Below, in pieces: positions 14,220 through 22,077 of a stretch of DNA of 64,000 nucleotides. Both the position numbers and the translations under genes were made by a program. The DNA is from JAKRSE01 sp943369295 (lineage in GTDB: Bacteria; Armatimonadota; Fimbriimonadia; Fimbriimonadales; Fimbriimonadaceae). The DNA lies in assembly GCA_943369295.1 (NCBI GenBank), contig CALRMU020000001.1, positions 868,001-932,000 on the forward strand, read 5' to 3'. Numbering within the stretch: the stretch's first letter is position 1; each line of letters opens with the position of its first letter. The notes below the pieces were generated by a model. That model was not told the origin of the DNA, did no database searches, and worked only from the letters and a program-made list of their open reading frames with translations.

Positions 14220-16586
14220 ATGTCCATTAATCCTGCAGCCACCATCTGGTTCACTTCGCCTGCCACTGCGTGGGATGAAGCTCTGCCGGTAGGGAATGGA
14301 CGGCTTGGAGGGATGGTCTTCGGCACCATCGAAGAAGAGCGCATTCAGCTCAACGAGGACACCTATTGGTCAGGCGGCCCCTATTCAACCGTGGTCAAGG
14401 GTGGCGCTGAAGCTTTGGCCGAGGTGCAGCGCCTTGTCTTCGCTGAGAAGTTTTTTGAAGCTCACAAACTCTTTGGCCGCAGCCTTATGGGTTATCCAGT
14501 CGAGCAGCAGAAGTATCAGAGCCTAGCCAACCTGCATCTGTTTTTCGACCACGATGCACCTGCGACTGATTACCAGCGCTCGCTAGATTTAGAAACCAGC
14601 ATCACCTCGGTGAGCTACACGGTCCAAGGTGTGCGTTACCTTCGTGAAGTTTTCTCCTCTGTTCCCGACCAGGCGATCGTGGTTCGGCTTAGCGCGGACC
14701 AGCCATCCGCAGTCAGCCTCACCGCCGACCTTCGAGGAGTCAGAAACCAATCCCACTCAAACTACGCCACCGACTACTTTAGGATGGATTCTGTCGGATC
14801 GGACGGTTTGGCCGTCACGTGCAAGTCTGCCGATTATCTTGGCATTGCTGGGAAGCTTAAGGCCGAGGGTCGCCTGAAGGCTTCGGTCGAAGGCGGCTCG
14901 GTTCGGACCAGCGGAGTTGATCTGATTGTCGAGGGGGCTGATGCTGTCATCCTGGTTTTCGTCGCAGCGACAAACTTCGTCAACTACAAAGATGTAAGCG
15001 CCGACCAGCATCAGAGGGTCGAGGATTACTTGACTAGATTGAAGGGCAAATCTTACGAAGACCTTAGGCAGGCAGCGATTCAAGATTACAAAAAGCTCTT
15101 CGATCGGGTCGAGATAAGTCTCCCTGTGACTGCAAATTCTGTTCTTCCTACCAACCTGCGCAAGGAGAAAATCCAGACTGAAGCTGATCCGAGCTTGGCT
15201 GCACTGGTCTACAACTTCGGCCGTTATGTGCTGATCTCATCGTCTCGCCCTGGAACGCAGCCTGCAAATCTGCAGGGCATTTGGAACGACGACATGAACC
15301 CCATGTGGGACTCCAAATACACCACAAACATCAACACCGAAATGAACTATTGGCCGGCGGAAACGGCCAACTTGAGTGAGCTCACTGAACCCATCTTTGA
15401 CCTTATTCGCGAGGTCTCTGATCAGGGCGCGGATGTGGCGAAAGAGCACTACGGCGCCCGCGGGTGGGTTTTCCATCAGAACACGGATCTCTGGCGAGTC
15501 GCGGCTCCTATGGATGGCCCAAGCTGGGGCACTTTCACTGTCGGCGGCGCCTGGCTGTGCACCCACATTTGGGAGCACTACCTTTACACTCAAGACAAGG
15601 AATTCTTGAGGGAGAAACTATCGCTTATCGAAGGCTCCATCCAGTTCTTTCTAGATTTCCTTGTCAAGCACCCCAACGGCAAGTGGCTGGTGACAAACCC
15701 GTCAACCTCTCCCGAGAATTTCCCCGATGGCGGCGGAAACAAGCCGTTCTTCGATGAAACTACTGGCTCTGTCCTCCAAGGCACGCAGATCTGCGCCGGG
15801 TCATCCATCGACATGCAGATTCTGCATGACCTGTTTGGCTGCTACCTGCAAGCGGTTGAGGAACTGGGGATCAGCTCGCCTATGGTCGCCAAAGTCAAAG
15901 AGGCAAGAGATCAGTTAGTACCGCCACAAATCGGTTCAAGTGGCGCACTGCAGGAGTGGACTGAAGACTGGAAGTCACTTGAAGAGAAGCACCGGCATTT
16001 TTCTCACCTCTATGGCCTTTACCCCGGCCGAATGCTTTGGGACAAGCTGACTCCTGAACTCATTCAAGCCTGCAAAAACGTGTTGGAAGAGCGTGGAGAT
16101 GGCGGTGCTGGCTGGTCTATGGCGTGGAAGATGGCGCTCTGGGCTCGGCTGGGTGATGGCAGACGCGCCGAGAAGATTTTCCGGGGCTACCTGAAAGATC
16201 AGAACTGTGCCCAGCTCTTTGCCAAATGTGGACGGGCCATGCAGGTTGATGGCACCCTTGGCGCCACCGCCGCGATCAGCGAGATGCTGATGCAGTCGCA
16301 CGAGGGTTTCATTCGACTTCTTCCTGCATTGCCAGATGATTGGAAAAACGGTGAGTTCAAAGGTGTCTGTGCTCGTGGAGGCTTCGAACTTGACTTCAAG
16401 TGGGCTGAGGGCATGGTCACGGATGTCAAGATTTTGTCGAAGGCGGGCGAAGTGTGCAGAATTCACGTCGGCCAGCCTATGAGGGTGGAGAACCAGGGCA
16501 AAGCCTTAGCCGCTACAGAACTCGATGATGGTGTGGTTGAATTCCCGACGAGGAAAGGAGAGTTTTATACTCTTCTGTCCCAGTAA
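14220..16586 (+). CDS. Glycoside hydrolase family 95 (alpha-L-fucosidase/galactosidase type)
   Basis: A 788-residue GH95 enzyme, normal length. It opens with the family signature WDEALPVGNGRLGGMVFG and NEDTYWSGG. The (alpha/alpha)6 barrel carries NLQGIWNDDMNPMWDSKYTT, then the NINTEMNYWP stretch with the catalytic Asn pair. The general-acid motif GALQEWTEDW is followed by the HRHFSHLYGLYPG block, and GWSMAWKMALWARLGDG is the usual late motif. GH95 enzymes invert alpha-1,2-L-fucosyl or alpha-L-galactosyl linkages. No clear signal peptide is visible at the chosen start, which is unusual for a polysaccharide-acting enzyme; a cytosolic location or an upstream start is possible. Confidence 0.93.
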   Translation: MSINPAATIWFTSPATAWDEALPVGNGRLGGMVFGTIEEERIQLNEDTYWSGGPYSTVVKGGAEALAEVQRLVFAEKFFEAHKLFGRSLMGYPVEQQKYQSLANLHLFFDHDAPATDYQRSLDLETSITSVSYTVQGVRYLREVFSSVPDQAIVVRLSADQPSAVSLTADLRGVRNQSHSNYATDYFRMDSVGSDGLAVTCKSADYLGIAGKLKAEGRLKASVEGGSVRTSGVDLIVEGADAVILVFVAATNFVNYKDVSADQHQRVEDYLTRLKGKSYEDLRQAAIQDYKKLFDRVEISLPVTANSVLPTNLRKEKIQTEADPSLAALVYNFGRYVLISSSRPGTQPANLQGIWNDDMNPMWDSKYTTNINTEMNYWPAETANLSELTEPIFDLIREVSDQGADVAKEHYGARGWVFHQNTDLWRVAAPMDGPSWGTFTVGGAWLCTHIWEHYLYTQDKEFLREKLSLIEGSIQFFLDFLVKHPNGKWLVTNPSTSPENFPDGGGNKPFFDETTGSVLQGTQICAGSSIDMQILHDLFGCYLQAVEELGISSPMVAKVKEARDQLVPPQIGSSGALQEWTEDWKSLEEKHRHFSHLYGLYPGRMLWDKLTPELIQACKNVLEERGDGGAGWSMAWKMALWARLGDGRRAEKIFRGYLKDQNCAQLFAKCGRAMQVDGTLGATAAISEMLMQSHEGFIRLLPALPDDWKNGEFKGVCARGGFELDFKWAEGMVTDVKILSKAGEVCRIHVGQPMRVENQGKALAATELDDGVVEFPTRKGEFYTLLSQ

Positions 16587-16663
16587 GTGATAAGGGAGTG
16601 CCAGCTCAGCTGCCTGGTGTCTTTTTGAAGGTTTCGGCCTGCCTGGCCTATGCACAAAGGGGC

Positions 16664-16940
16664 ATAAAGTTTTTTCAGGCGTCGTGGATTGTGCTGGCCC
16701 TGTGTCCCCTAGAGAACTTGGCTATCGCCCGGACCACGATTCTGATGCCTCTTGACCAAGAGCCATCCTGGCGCGACATGGCCTTTTTGGCCGCGATGCC
16801 TGCATCGCAAATGGTCAACGAAGGTGGTGGAACGCTTATTACCACCCCATCCGATCAAAGCATCGGACCGTAGATTCGCGATTGCCTGCGCCGCTGCCGT
16901 CCTGAGAACAGCATCCATCTCAACGAATCTGGCAAGGGTT
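16664..16940 (+). pseudogene. Decayed 5' fragment of the secreted clan-CD-like protein gene at 22078
   Basis: Bases 16664 to about 16940 are a diverged copy of the first ~280 bp of the gene at 22078. The first ~135 bp are nearly identical (shared TTGTGCTGGCCCTGTGTCCC, ATGCCTCTTGA, GACATGGCCTTTTTGGCCGC); the rest is patchier but alignable to the HLNES/QLNES codons. The start codon ATG has become ATA (16664-16666) and a GAA codon has become TAG (16871-16873). The rest of the gene is absent. The complete copy lies 5.4 kb downstream, beyond the efflux operon. An inverted repeat TTCTGCCCC/GGGCAGAA at 17067-17104 follows, before the MarR gene. Confidence 0.85.
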
Positions 16941-17143
16941 TTCAAAACCGGTCTCATTCACCTGCCCTTCATGGGCAACCATGTCCCTTGGAAGTCCGAA
17001 TTGAGAACCTTTCCGATGAAGCGCCTCGGGCCGCGAAAACACGTCTCACTTTATCTTTGAGTTTCTGCCCCCAGAGTCGCTGCTTTTCGGGATGAGGGCA
17101 GAACACCCGTGTCCGAATGATCCGTGTAGAGTACATTCTGATC

Positions 17144-17644
17144 ATGGACTTTTTCGAAGATCGTGTCGATTCAATGTTCTTCGATAACACGGTGGGGATG
17201 CTGCTGGCCCCCTTTCTTCTCTTCTCAATCTCCAGGGCCGCACACTCAACTCGTTCACTGCTGGCCAAGCTGCTGAAAAGTGGAAATTGGGATGTTACGC
17301 CAGACGAGGGCATGACCTTGGCGATCCTGCGAAACATGAAAAATGTCTCCATTTCCGAACTCGCAGAGTTCGTAGGGAGAGACAGAACGACAGTAAGTCG
17401 GATGATTGACAACCTGGAAACCAAGGGATTTGTTCAGCGAACCCAAGGCAGTCAGGATAAAAGGTCGAGAGAAGTTGTGGTCACAGAGAAGGGCCACGAG
17501 CTGGACGAATGGATCCGGCGCGAATCTAAACAGGTCTTCACCCAGTTAATGCAGGGAATCAAACCTGCCGACGTCGTCAAAACTCACAAGACCTTAAAAA
17601 AGCTCCATACAAAGGCCGTGCAGCTAGCTGAAATAGATACCTGA
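17144..17644 (+). CDS. MarR-family transcriptional regulator
   Basis: A 166-residue MarR-type winged-helix regulator (start at the ATG 17144; an upstream in-frame ATG at 17117 is possible). It carries the recognition helix and wing VSISELAEFVGRDRTTVSRM IDN, with the family wing residues DKRSREVVVTEKGHEL (usual DxRxxxxxLTxxG). An N-terminal dimerisation helix contains SRAAHSTRSLLAKLL. It precedes an efflux operon in the same orientation, and twin palindromic sites at 17678-17715 lie between it and that operon. It is therefore probably the local repressor, released by a substrate of the pump. Confidence 0.88.
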   Translation: MDFFEDRVDSMFFDNTVGMLLAPFLLFSISRAAHSTRSLLAKLLKSGNWDVTPDEGMTLAILRNMKNVSISELAEFVGRDRTTVSRMIDNLETKGFVQRTQGSQDKRSREVVVTEKGHELDEWIRRESKQVFTQLMQGIKPADVVKTHKTLKKLHTKAVQLAEIDT

Positions 17645-17677
17645 CCGTGCCGGGCCTCTAGACCTATCGAAGCACAA

Positions 17678-17715
17678 TGCGTGCATCATGCACTCAATTT
17701 GCGTGTAGTATGCAC
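17678..17715 (+). promoter_or_regulatory. Twin palindromic operator, probable MarR binding site
   Basis: Two 16-bp sites, TGCGTGCATCATGCAC (17678-17693) and TGCGTGTAGTATGCAC (17700-17715), are repeated head to tail with a 22-bp period (about two helical turns). The first holds a perfect 13-bp palindrome GTGCAT-C-ATGCAC. The second has 12 of 16 bases in common. They lie in the 95-bp gap between marR and the efflux operon, where a repressor would cover the promoter. Confidence 0.7.
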
Positions 17716-17739
17716 CTATCAACTTGATTGGTGATGCTG

Positions 17740-18423
17740 ATGAAACGCTTCTGGTCTTGGACACTCGCCGCCTTGCTGATGGGCACCGCCTCCAGCTCTC
17801 TTTCTTTCCTCCCTGCGTCAGCCCTGAGCCAAACGATCATTGGTCAGAACCGCTTGGAAAAGATTAACCCCATTGGATTGATGCGGGGAACCAAGCTGGG
17901 TGCCCTGATCCGGCAGGATGTGGCCAATGAACTCGCTTTGAGTTCTGGACAGCGCGCGGCTATAAGAAATGAGTTCTTGAAGGAAATGCCAGCCGGGCGG
18001 CAGTCTTCGCCGCCATCCTTTGTCTCCGACGGGATGATTCGAGACATGCTTAGAAGCAAGTTTCGAGAAGTTGAAGCTAAGGTTCTTCCCGCATTGAGCC
18101 CCAAACAGCTAGAGCGTCTAAATCAGCTTGTAAGCCAGCTGGAAGGAGTTGAGTTTCTCTATAAGAAGTCGACAAGGTCAAAGCTAAAACTAAGCCGTGA
18201 CCAGGAGAAGACCTTTTCGACGAGTGAAAAGAGCTGGAAGTCGGCGGTCAAGGGGTTAAAGCAGGATGAGGCCGGATACATTTCGCTGCAGAATGACCAT
18301 AAATTCGTCCTGGTCTCAACTCTCACGCAAGGCCAGAAAAAGGTCTTGGATGGCATTCTCGGTCAAGAGATCAAGTTCGATTCAGCCCCAGTCTATATCA
18401 TCGACCTGCCAGGAGGAAAATGA
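17740..18423 (+). CDS. Exported hypothetical protein of the efflux operon
   Basis: A 227-residue protein (ATG 17740; an ATG at 17734 is also possible) with a signal peptide (FWSWTLAALLMGTASSSLSF with LPASALS). The mature part is mostly helical and charged: ELALSSGQRAAIRNEFLKEM, KVLPALSPKQLERLNQLVSQ and LKLSRDQEKTF. The repeated LS..Q...I/L pattern resembles Spy/CpxP-like LTxxQ proteins, which are periplasmic chaperones or sensors, but this is only a pattern match. The gene ends with ATGA overlapping the adaptor gene, so it is the first member of the operon. Confidence 0.7.
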   Translation: MKRFWSWTLAALLMGTASSSLSFLPASALSQTIIGQNRLEKINPIGLMRGTKLGALIRQDVANELALSSGQRAAIRNEFLKEMPAGRQSSPPSFVSDGMIRDMLRSKFREVEAKVLPALSPKQLERLNQLVSQLEGVEFLYKKSTRSKLKLSRDQEKTFSTSEKSWKSAVKGLKQDEAGYISLQNDHKFVLVSTLTQGQKKVLDGILGQEIKFDSAPVYIIDLPGGK

Positions 18424-19976
18424 ACTTGGACTTCCGCAGATTGATCCCGAATCGTGCTGGATTGGTTTCTATTTCAGCCGCTGTGGTCGTGGCCGGAGCC
18501 TTCTTTACGATAAGGTCGCAGCCGCAAACAATCGAAGTTGTTGAGCTGAAGAAGCAGGATGTTGATTCCACTCTTCTGCTGACAGGGCGAATCGAGCCCT
18601 TGAGAGACGTAAGTGTCTCGTCAACTTCATCGCCATCTGTCATCGAGTCACTTTTTGTCGATCTGGGGATTAGGGTTAAAAAGGGCGACACACTCGCACT
18701 CCTTGATTCGAGCGAGATTCTGGGTCAGATCGCGGAGGCGGAAGCCGGTCTCGCCCAGGCAGAAGCCCAGCTGTCTCAAACAAAGGTCAGCCTCGAATCA
18801 AGCAGATCAGTAAAAAATCTTCGCGCCGCCGAACTTGAACTGTCTCTGGAGCTGAAGGCTGCCGAGGATCAAGCAAGAGACAGCATTGCAAGCGCACAGG
18901 CGAGGGTTGATAAATCATCGGCAAGGCTGGCTCGACTGCAAAAGGGCGGCAGAGCCGAAGACGTAGCTAAGGCATCTGCAAACTTGAGGGCAGCAGAAGC
19001 CAATGAAGTTCAGAAGGCGCAGGAGCTTTCTAGGCAGCAGCGTCTTTATGAATCTGGCGCTGTGCCAAGGAAAGATATGGATTCAGCCAAGCTTCTTCAT
19101 GCAGAAGCCAAGGCTAGGCTGGAATCTGCGAGACAGGACTTGGAATCGTTAAGTTCCGCAAGACCCGAGGACATTAAGGAAGCGGAAGCGGACTTGGCTG
19201 AAGCCAAGGCAGCACTTGCGGCCGGAGCTGGAATGCTGAAGAGGGCAGAGAAAGCCCTTAAAGAACGGATTGGCCTGAGAATTCAAGCCCAGTCGAGCTC
19301 TAACGAAGTGCTGGCGAATCAAGAGTCCGTGAGCGTTGCCGCAGTCAATGTGAGAACGAGAAAGGCGCTGTTAGCCCAGATGAAAGCAAGGCTTGCAAAG
19401 ACAGTTATCAAGTCCCCCATTGATGGAATCGTGACCCGAATCAACAGCTACGAAGGTGATGTGGCGGCCACAGGCAGTGAGATTCTGCGTATCACTTCTG
19501 AAAGAGAGTTCAGGGCAGTAGCCGATGTTGATGAAAGACTGGTCGGAAGTTTATCAGTTGGACAGTCAGCATTGCTAAGGATTGACACTGACCCTGACAA
19601 GGCCATTTCTGGAACAATTTCTGCGATTGGTGAAGAAGGAAGTCAGGCAAAAGGAACTGTCAGCGTTCGTTTTAAAATCAACGACAAAGACGTGAGGCTT
19701 AAGCCAGACTTGACCGTTAACATCAGTGTCCTGACCAAAAAGTATAGGTCTTCTATTCTGGTTCCAAATTCAGCGGTGATGAGGGAAGAAGGGTCCATCA
19801 AGGCTGTCGTTTTTCAAGATGGAAAGGGGGAAGTTGTTGAACTCACGGTCGAAGCGACTGATGAAAAAGGAATCGTCGTCAGCAATCTTTCTGAAGGCAC
19901 TCTAGTGGCGATGGATCCACGGACAGTCCAGTTGGATAAAAAGCTGAAGGTTAAAGGCAGGCAGAAGATGCAATGA
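18420..19976 (+). CDS. HlyD/MacA-type efflux adaptor (membrane fusion protein)
   Basis: A 518-residue periplasmic adaptor. It has an N-terminal membrane anchor (LVSISAAVVVAGAFFTI, about 15-31), a first lipoyl/barrel strand (DSTLLLTGRIEPLRDVSVSS) and IESLFVDLGIRVKKGDTLAL. A long alpha-helical hairpin coiled coil (about 100-320, Ala/Glu/Lys-rich) follows. The second lipoyl half has the hallmark TVIKSPIDGIVTRINSYEGD, then the beta-barrel (FRAVADVDERLVGSLSVGQS). The helical hairpin is long, as in adaptors that bridge to an outer-membrane channel. It overlaps its neighbours by 4 bp on each side. No outer-membrane channel gene is in the window. Confidence 0.9.
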   Translation: MNLDFRRLIPNRAGLVSISAAVVVAGAFFTIRSQPQTIEVVELKKQDVDSTLLLTGRIEPLRDVSVSSTSSPSVIESLFVDLGIRVKKGDTLALLDSSEILGQIAEAEAGLAQAEAQLSQTKVSLESSRSVKNLRAAELELSLELKAAEDQARDSIASAQARVDKSSARLARLQKGGRAEDVAKASANLRAAEANEVQKAQELSRQQRLYESGAVPRKDMDSAKLLHAEAKARLESARQDLESLSSARPEDIKEAEADLAEAKAALAAGAGMLKRAEKALKERIGLRIQAQSSSNEVLANQESVSVAAVNVRTRKALLAQMKARLAKTVIKSPIDGIVTRINSYEGDVAATGSEILRITSEREFRAVADVDERLVGSLSVGQSALLRIDTDPDKAISGTISAIGEEGSQAKGTVSVRFKINDKDVRLKPDLTVNISVLTKKYRSSILVPNSAVMREEGSIKAVVFQDGKGEVVELTVEATDEKGIVVSNLSEGTLVAMDPRTVQLDKKLKVKGRQKMQ

Positions 19977-21187
19977 TTTACAAGGTTGCTTCTCGTTACC
20001 TTTTTGCTGGACGTGGCCAGACGCTGCTCATGCTGTCTCTTGTCTGTGTGGGCATTACCGCGTACTCATTTATTACTTCAACTGTGCAGGGCATTCAGTC
20101 AAGTGCGATTAAAAACACTCTGGGTTCAAGTGCTCACATTACCATCGAGCCGCTTGACAACCTGCCTTATCTGGATCCAAAGCTACAGGAATCCAGGACT
20201 TTTTCAAAAGTCCAAACTGGTCAGCAAAGAGAAAAGAAGATCGACAATTGGCAGAGCGTTGTAAGAAAAGTGGAGTCAATTCCTGGCATTAAGGCAGTCA
20301 GTCCGACAGTGCTCGGAAGTGGCTTTGCCGAGAAAGGGACACAGTCTCGACCAATCACTATCCGTGGTGGATACCCCGACAAACTCGATGCGATTATCAA
20401 TATCAAGGAAGATCTTGAGTCCGGAGATTTTAGGATCACACCCGGGACATGTGTAATTGGCTCAACCCTTGCCAAAAAACTCAACATCGTCCCTGGGGAT
20501 AGGCTGCGTCTTCTCTCAAACAAAAACCTGTCCCAGTCCTTTCAACTCGCAGGTGTCGTCTATGCTGGCAGTCCCATAATCGATGAACAAACAGTCTTCT
20601 TATATCTTTCTGATGCCCAGAGACTGGCTGCGATTGGAAGCGGGATTTCTGTTATCGAAATGGCGGTTCCAGATGTTTTTCTGGCAAAGGCAGTGAGTGA
20701 TCGAGCACAAGATGTCACTGGGTTAGAGTCCAGCAGCTGGCAGGAAACAAACCTTCAGATCGTCAACCTGCTCAGCTCGCAGAACCTTGCAACTGGCTTC
20801 ATTCGCTTGTTTGCTTTGGTGAGTGTTGCTTTAGGAATTGCCGCCGTCTTGAACGTCACTGTGACACAGAAGAGCAAGGAAATTGGCATTTTGAAAGCCA
20901 TGGGAGCCGTTCAGAGTCAGATTCTGTTTATATTCATTTTTCTAGGGGCTTCGATAGGGCTGATTGGAGGTAGTGCCGGAGCAGCTGCTAGTATCGGCAT
21001 AAATTTCCTTATCAGAAAGATGGCAGCTGAAGCTCCGAAGGGATCCCCGAGTTTCGCCGTTGAAATTCTTCCCCATCAGTTGATTGAAGCTGTTGTCATC
21101 GCATGCTTGATTGCTGCCTTTGGCGCCTTTATTCCAGCACGAAAGGCTTCCAGACTAGATCCAGTGGAGGCGATTAGAAGTGTCTGA
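19973..21187 (+). CDS. ABC transporter permease, MacB/FtsX type
   Basis: A 404-residue permease with the MacB topology: one TM helix at about 15-35 (TLLMLSLVCVGITAYSFITS), a large extracytoplasmic domain (about 40-265), then three C-terminal TM helices. These contain FALVSVALGIAAVLNVTV, FIFLGASIGLIGGSAG and AVVIACLIAAFGAFIPARKA. The signature KSKEIGILKAMGAVQSQILF, which couples to the ATPase, and the ending ASRLDPVEAIRSV are typical. Such permeases do not move substrate across the inner membrane in one step but drive periplasmic substrates through the adaptor or act on lipids/lipoproteins (LolE-like). The context favours export. Confidence 0.9.
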   Translation: MIYKVASRYLFAGRGQTLLMLSLVCVGITAYSFITSTVQGIQSSAIKNTLGSSAHITIEPLDNLPYLDPKLQESRTFSKVQTGQQREKKIDNWQSVVRKVESIPGIKAVSPTVLGSGFAEKGTQSRPITIRGGYPDKLDAIINIKEDLESGDFRITPGTCVIGSTLAKKLNIVPGDRLRLLSNKNLSQSFQLAGVVYAGSPIIDEQTVFLYLSDAQRLAAIGSGISVIEMAVPDVFLAKAVSDRAQDVTGLESSSWQETNLQIVNLLSSQNLATGFIRLFALVSVALGIAAVLNVTVTQKSKEIGILKAMGAVQSQILFIFIFLGASIGLIGGSAGAAASIGINFLIRKMAAEAPKGSPSFAVEILPHQLIEAVVIACLIAAFGAFIPARKASRLDPVEAIRSV

Positions 21188-21893
21188 GTACGCAGTCGAG
21201 ATGGAGTCTGTCTCTAAAATCTATGGTGACATAGTTAAAACACATGCTCTGAAGGGAATTAATCTGAAGGTGAAAATGGGAGAGTTTGCTGCGATTCTAG
21301 GCCCCTCCGGATCGGGCAAAAGCACTCTTCTCAATATTCTGGGAGCTTTAGATAAACCCACTGAAGGTTTGGTTAGAATTTGTGGCTCAAGTCTGGCTGA
21401 GCTTGATGCGGATGGATTGAGCCATCTCAGAAGAAAAGAACTCGGCTTTATCTTTCAGTTTCACTACCTGCTGCCCGAGTTCACAGCCCTAGAAAATGTC
21501 ATGATGCCTTCAATCATCTCAGGAGCAAAATCTGCTGCTGAAGCTAAAGGCCAGGCTGTAGACCTTCTTGATAGAGTTGGCTTAAGTGGAAAGTACGGAA
21601 GCAAGCCCAGTCAACTTTCGGGTGGACAACAGCAGAGGGTATCGATTGCCAGAGCTCTAGCTGGCAACAGAAAGCTAGTCCTTGCCGATGAGCCCACTGG
21701 CAACCTAGATAGCCGAAATGGCACAGAGGTGTTTGACTTGATGCGGGAGTTTAACGCTTCAATTGGCACAACATGCCTTATCGTGACTCATGATTTAACA
21801 TTGGCACAGAAGACGGATCGAGTCATTGAGGTTGTTGATGGCCATATCAGGTTTGATGGCCCGCCAAGCCATTATGCTTTAGCGAATCAATGA
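21180..21893 (+). CDS. ABC transporter ATPase, MacB/LolD type
   Basis: A 237-residue nucleotide-binding protein. Walker A GPSGSGKST (41-49), Q-loop Gln93, signature LSGGQQQR (146-153), Walker B LVLADEP (166-172) followed by TGNLDS, and the H-loop His in IVTHDLTL. The FQFHYLLPEFTALENVMMP stretch is characteristic of the MacB/LolD subgroup. It overlaps the permease gene by 8 bp and ends the operon. The ATPase is separate from the permease, unlike E. coli MacB where they are fused. Confidence 0.94.
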   Translation: MSEYAVEMESVSKIYGDIVKTHALKGINLKVKMGEFAAILGPSGSGKSTLLNILGALDKPTEGLVRICGSSLAELDADGLSHLRRKELGFIFQFHYLLPEFTALENVMMPSIISGAKSAAEAKGQAVDLLDRVGLSGKYGSKPSQLSGGQQQRVSIARALAGNRKLVLADEPTGNLDSRNGTEVFDLMREFNASIGTTCLIVTHDLTLAQKTDRVIEVVDGHIRFDGPPSHYALANQ

Positions 21894-22077
21894 TATAGCT
21901 TGAGAAATTGCCAAGCTGTTGAACATGCCTGTTGGAGGTGATTTGTTGAGTAACTATAAAAAGCAGGCACTGCCTGGGCCACCGCCTTGGCAGGGAAGTC
22001 CGACTCGTCCGCCTTGTTAGCAGCCCGGTTGTGATCCGAATCATGCTCCTGTCCATTCCCTCAACGCATAATGAGGC

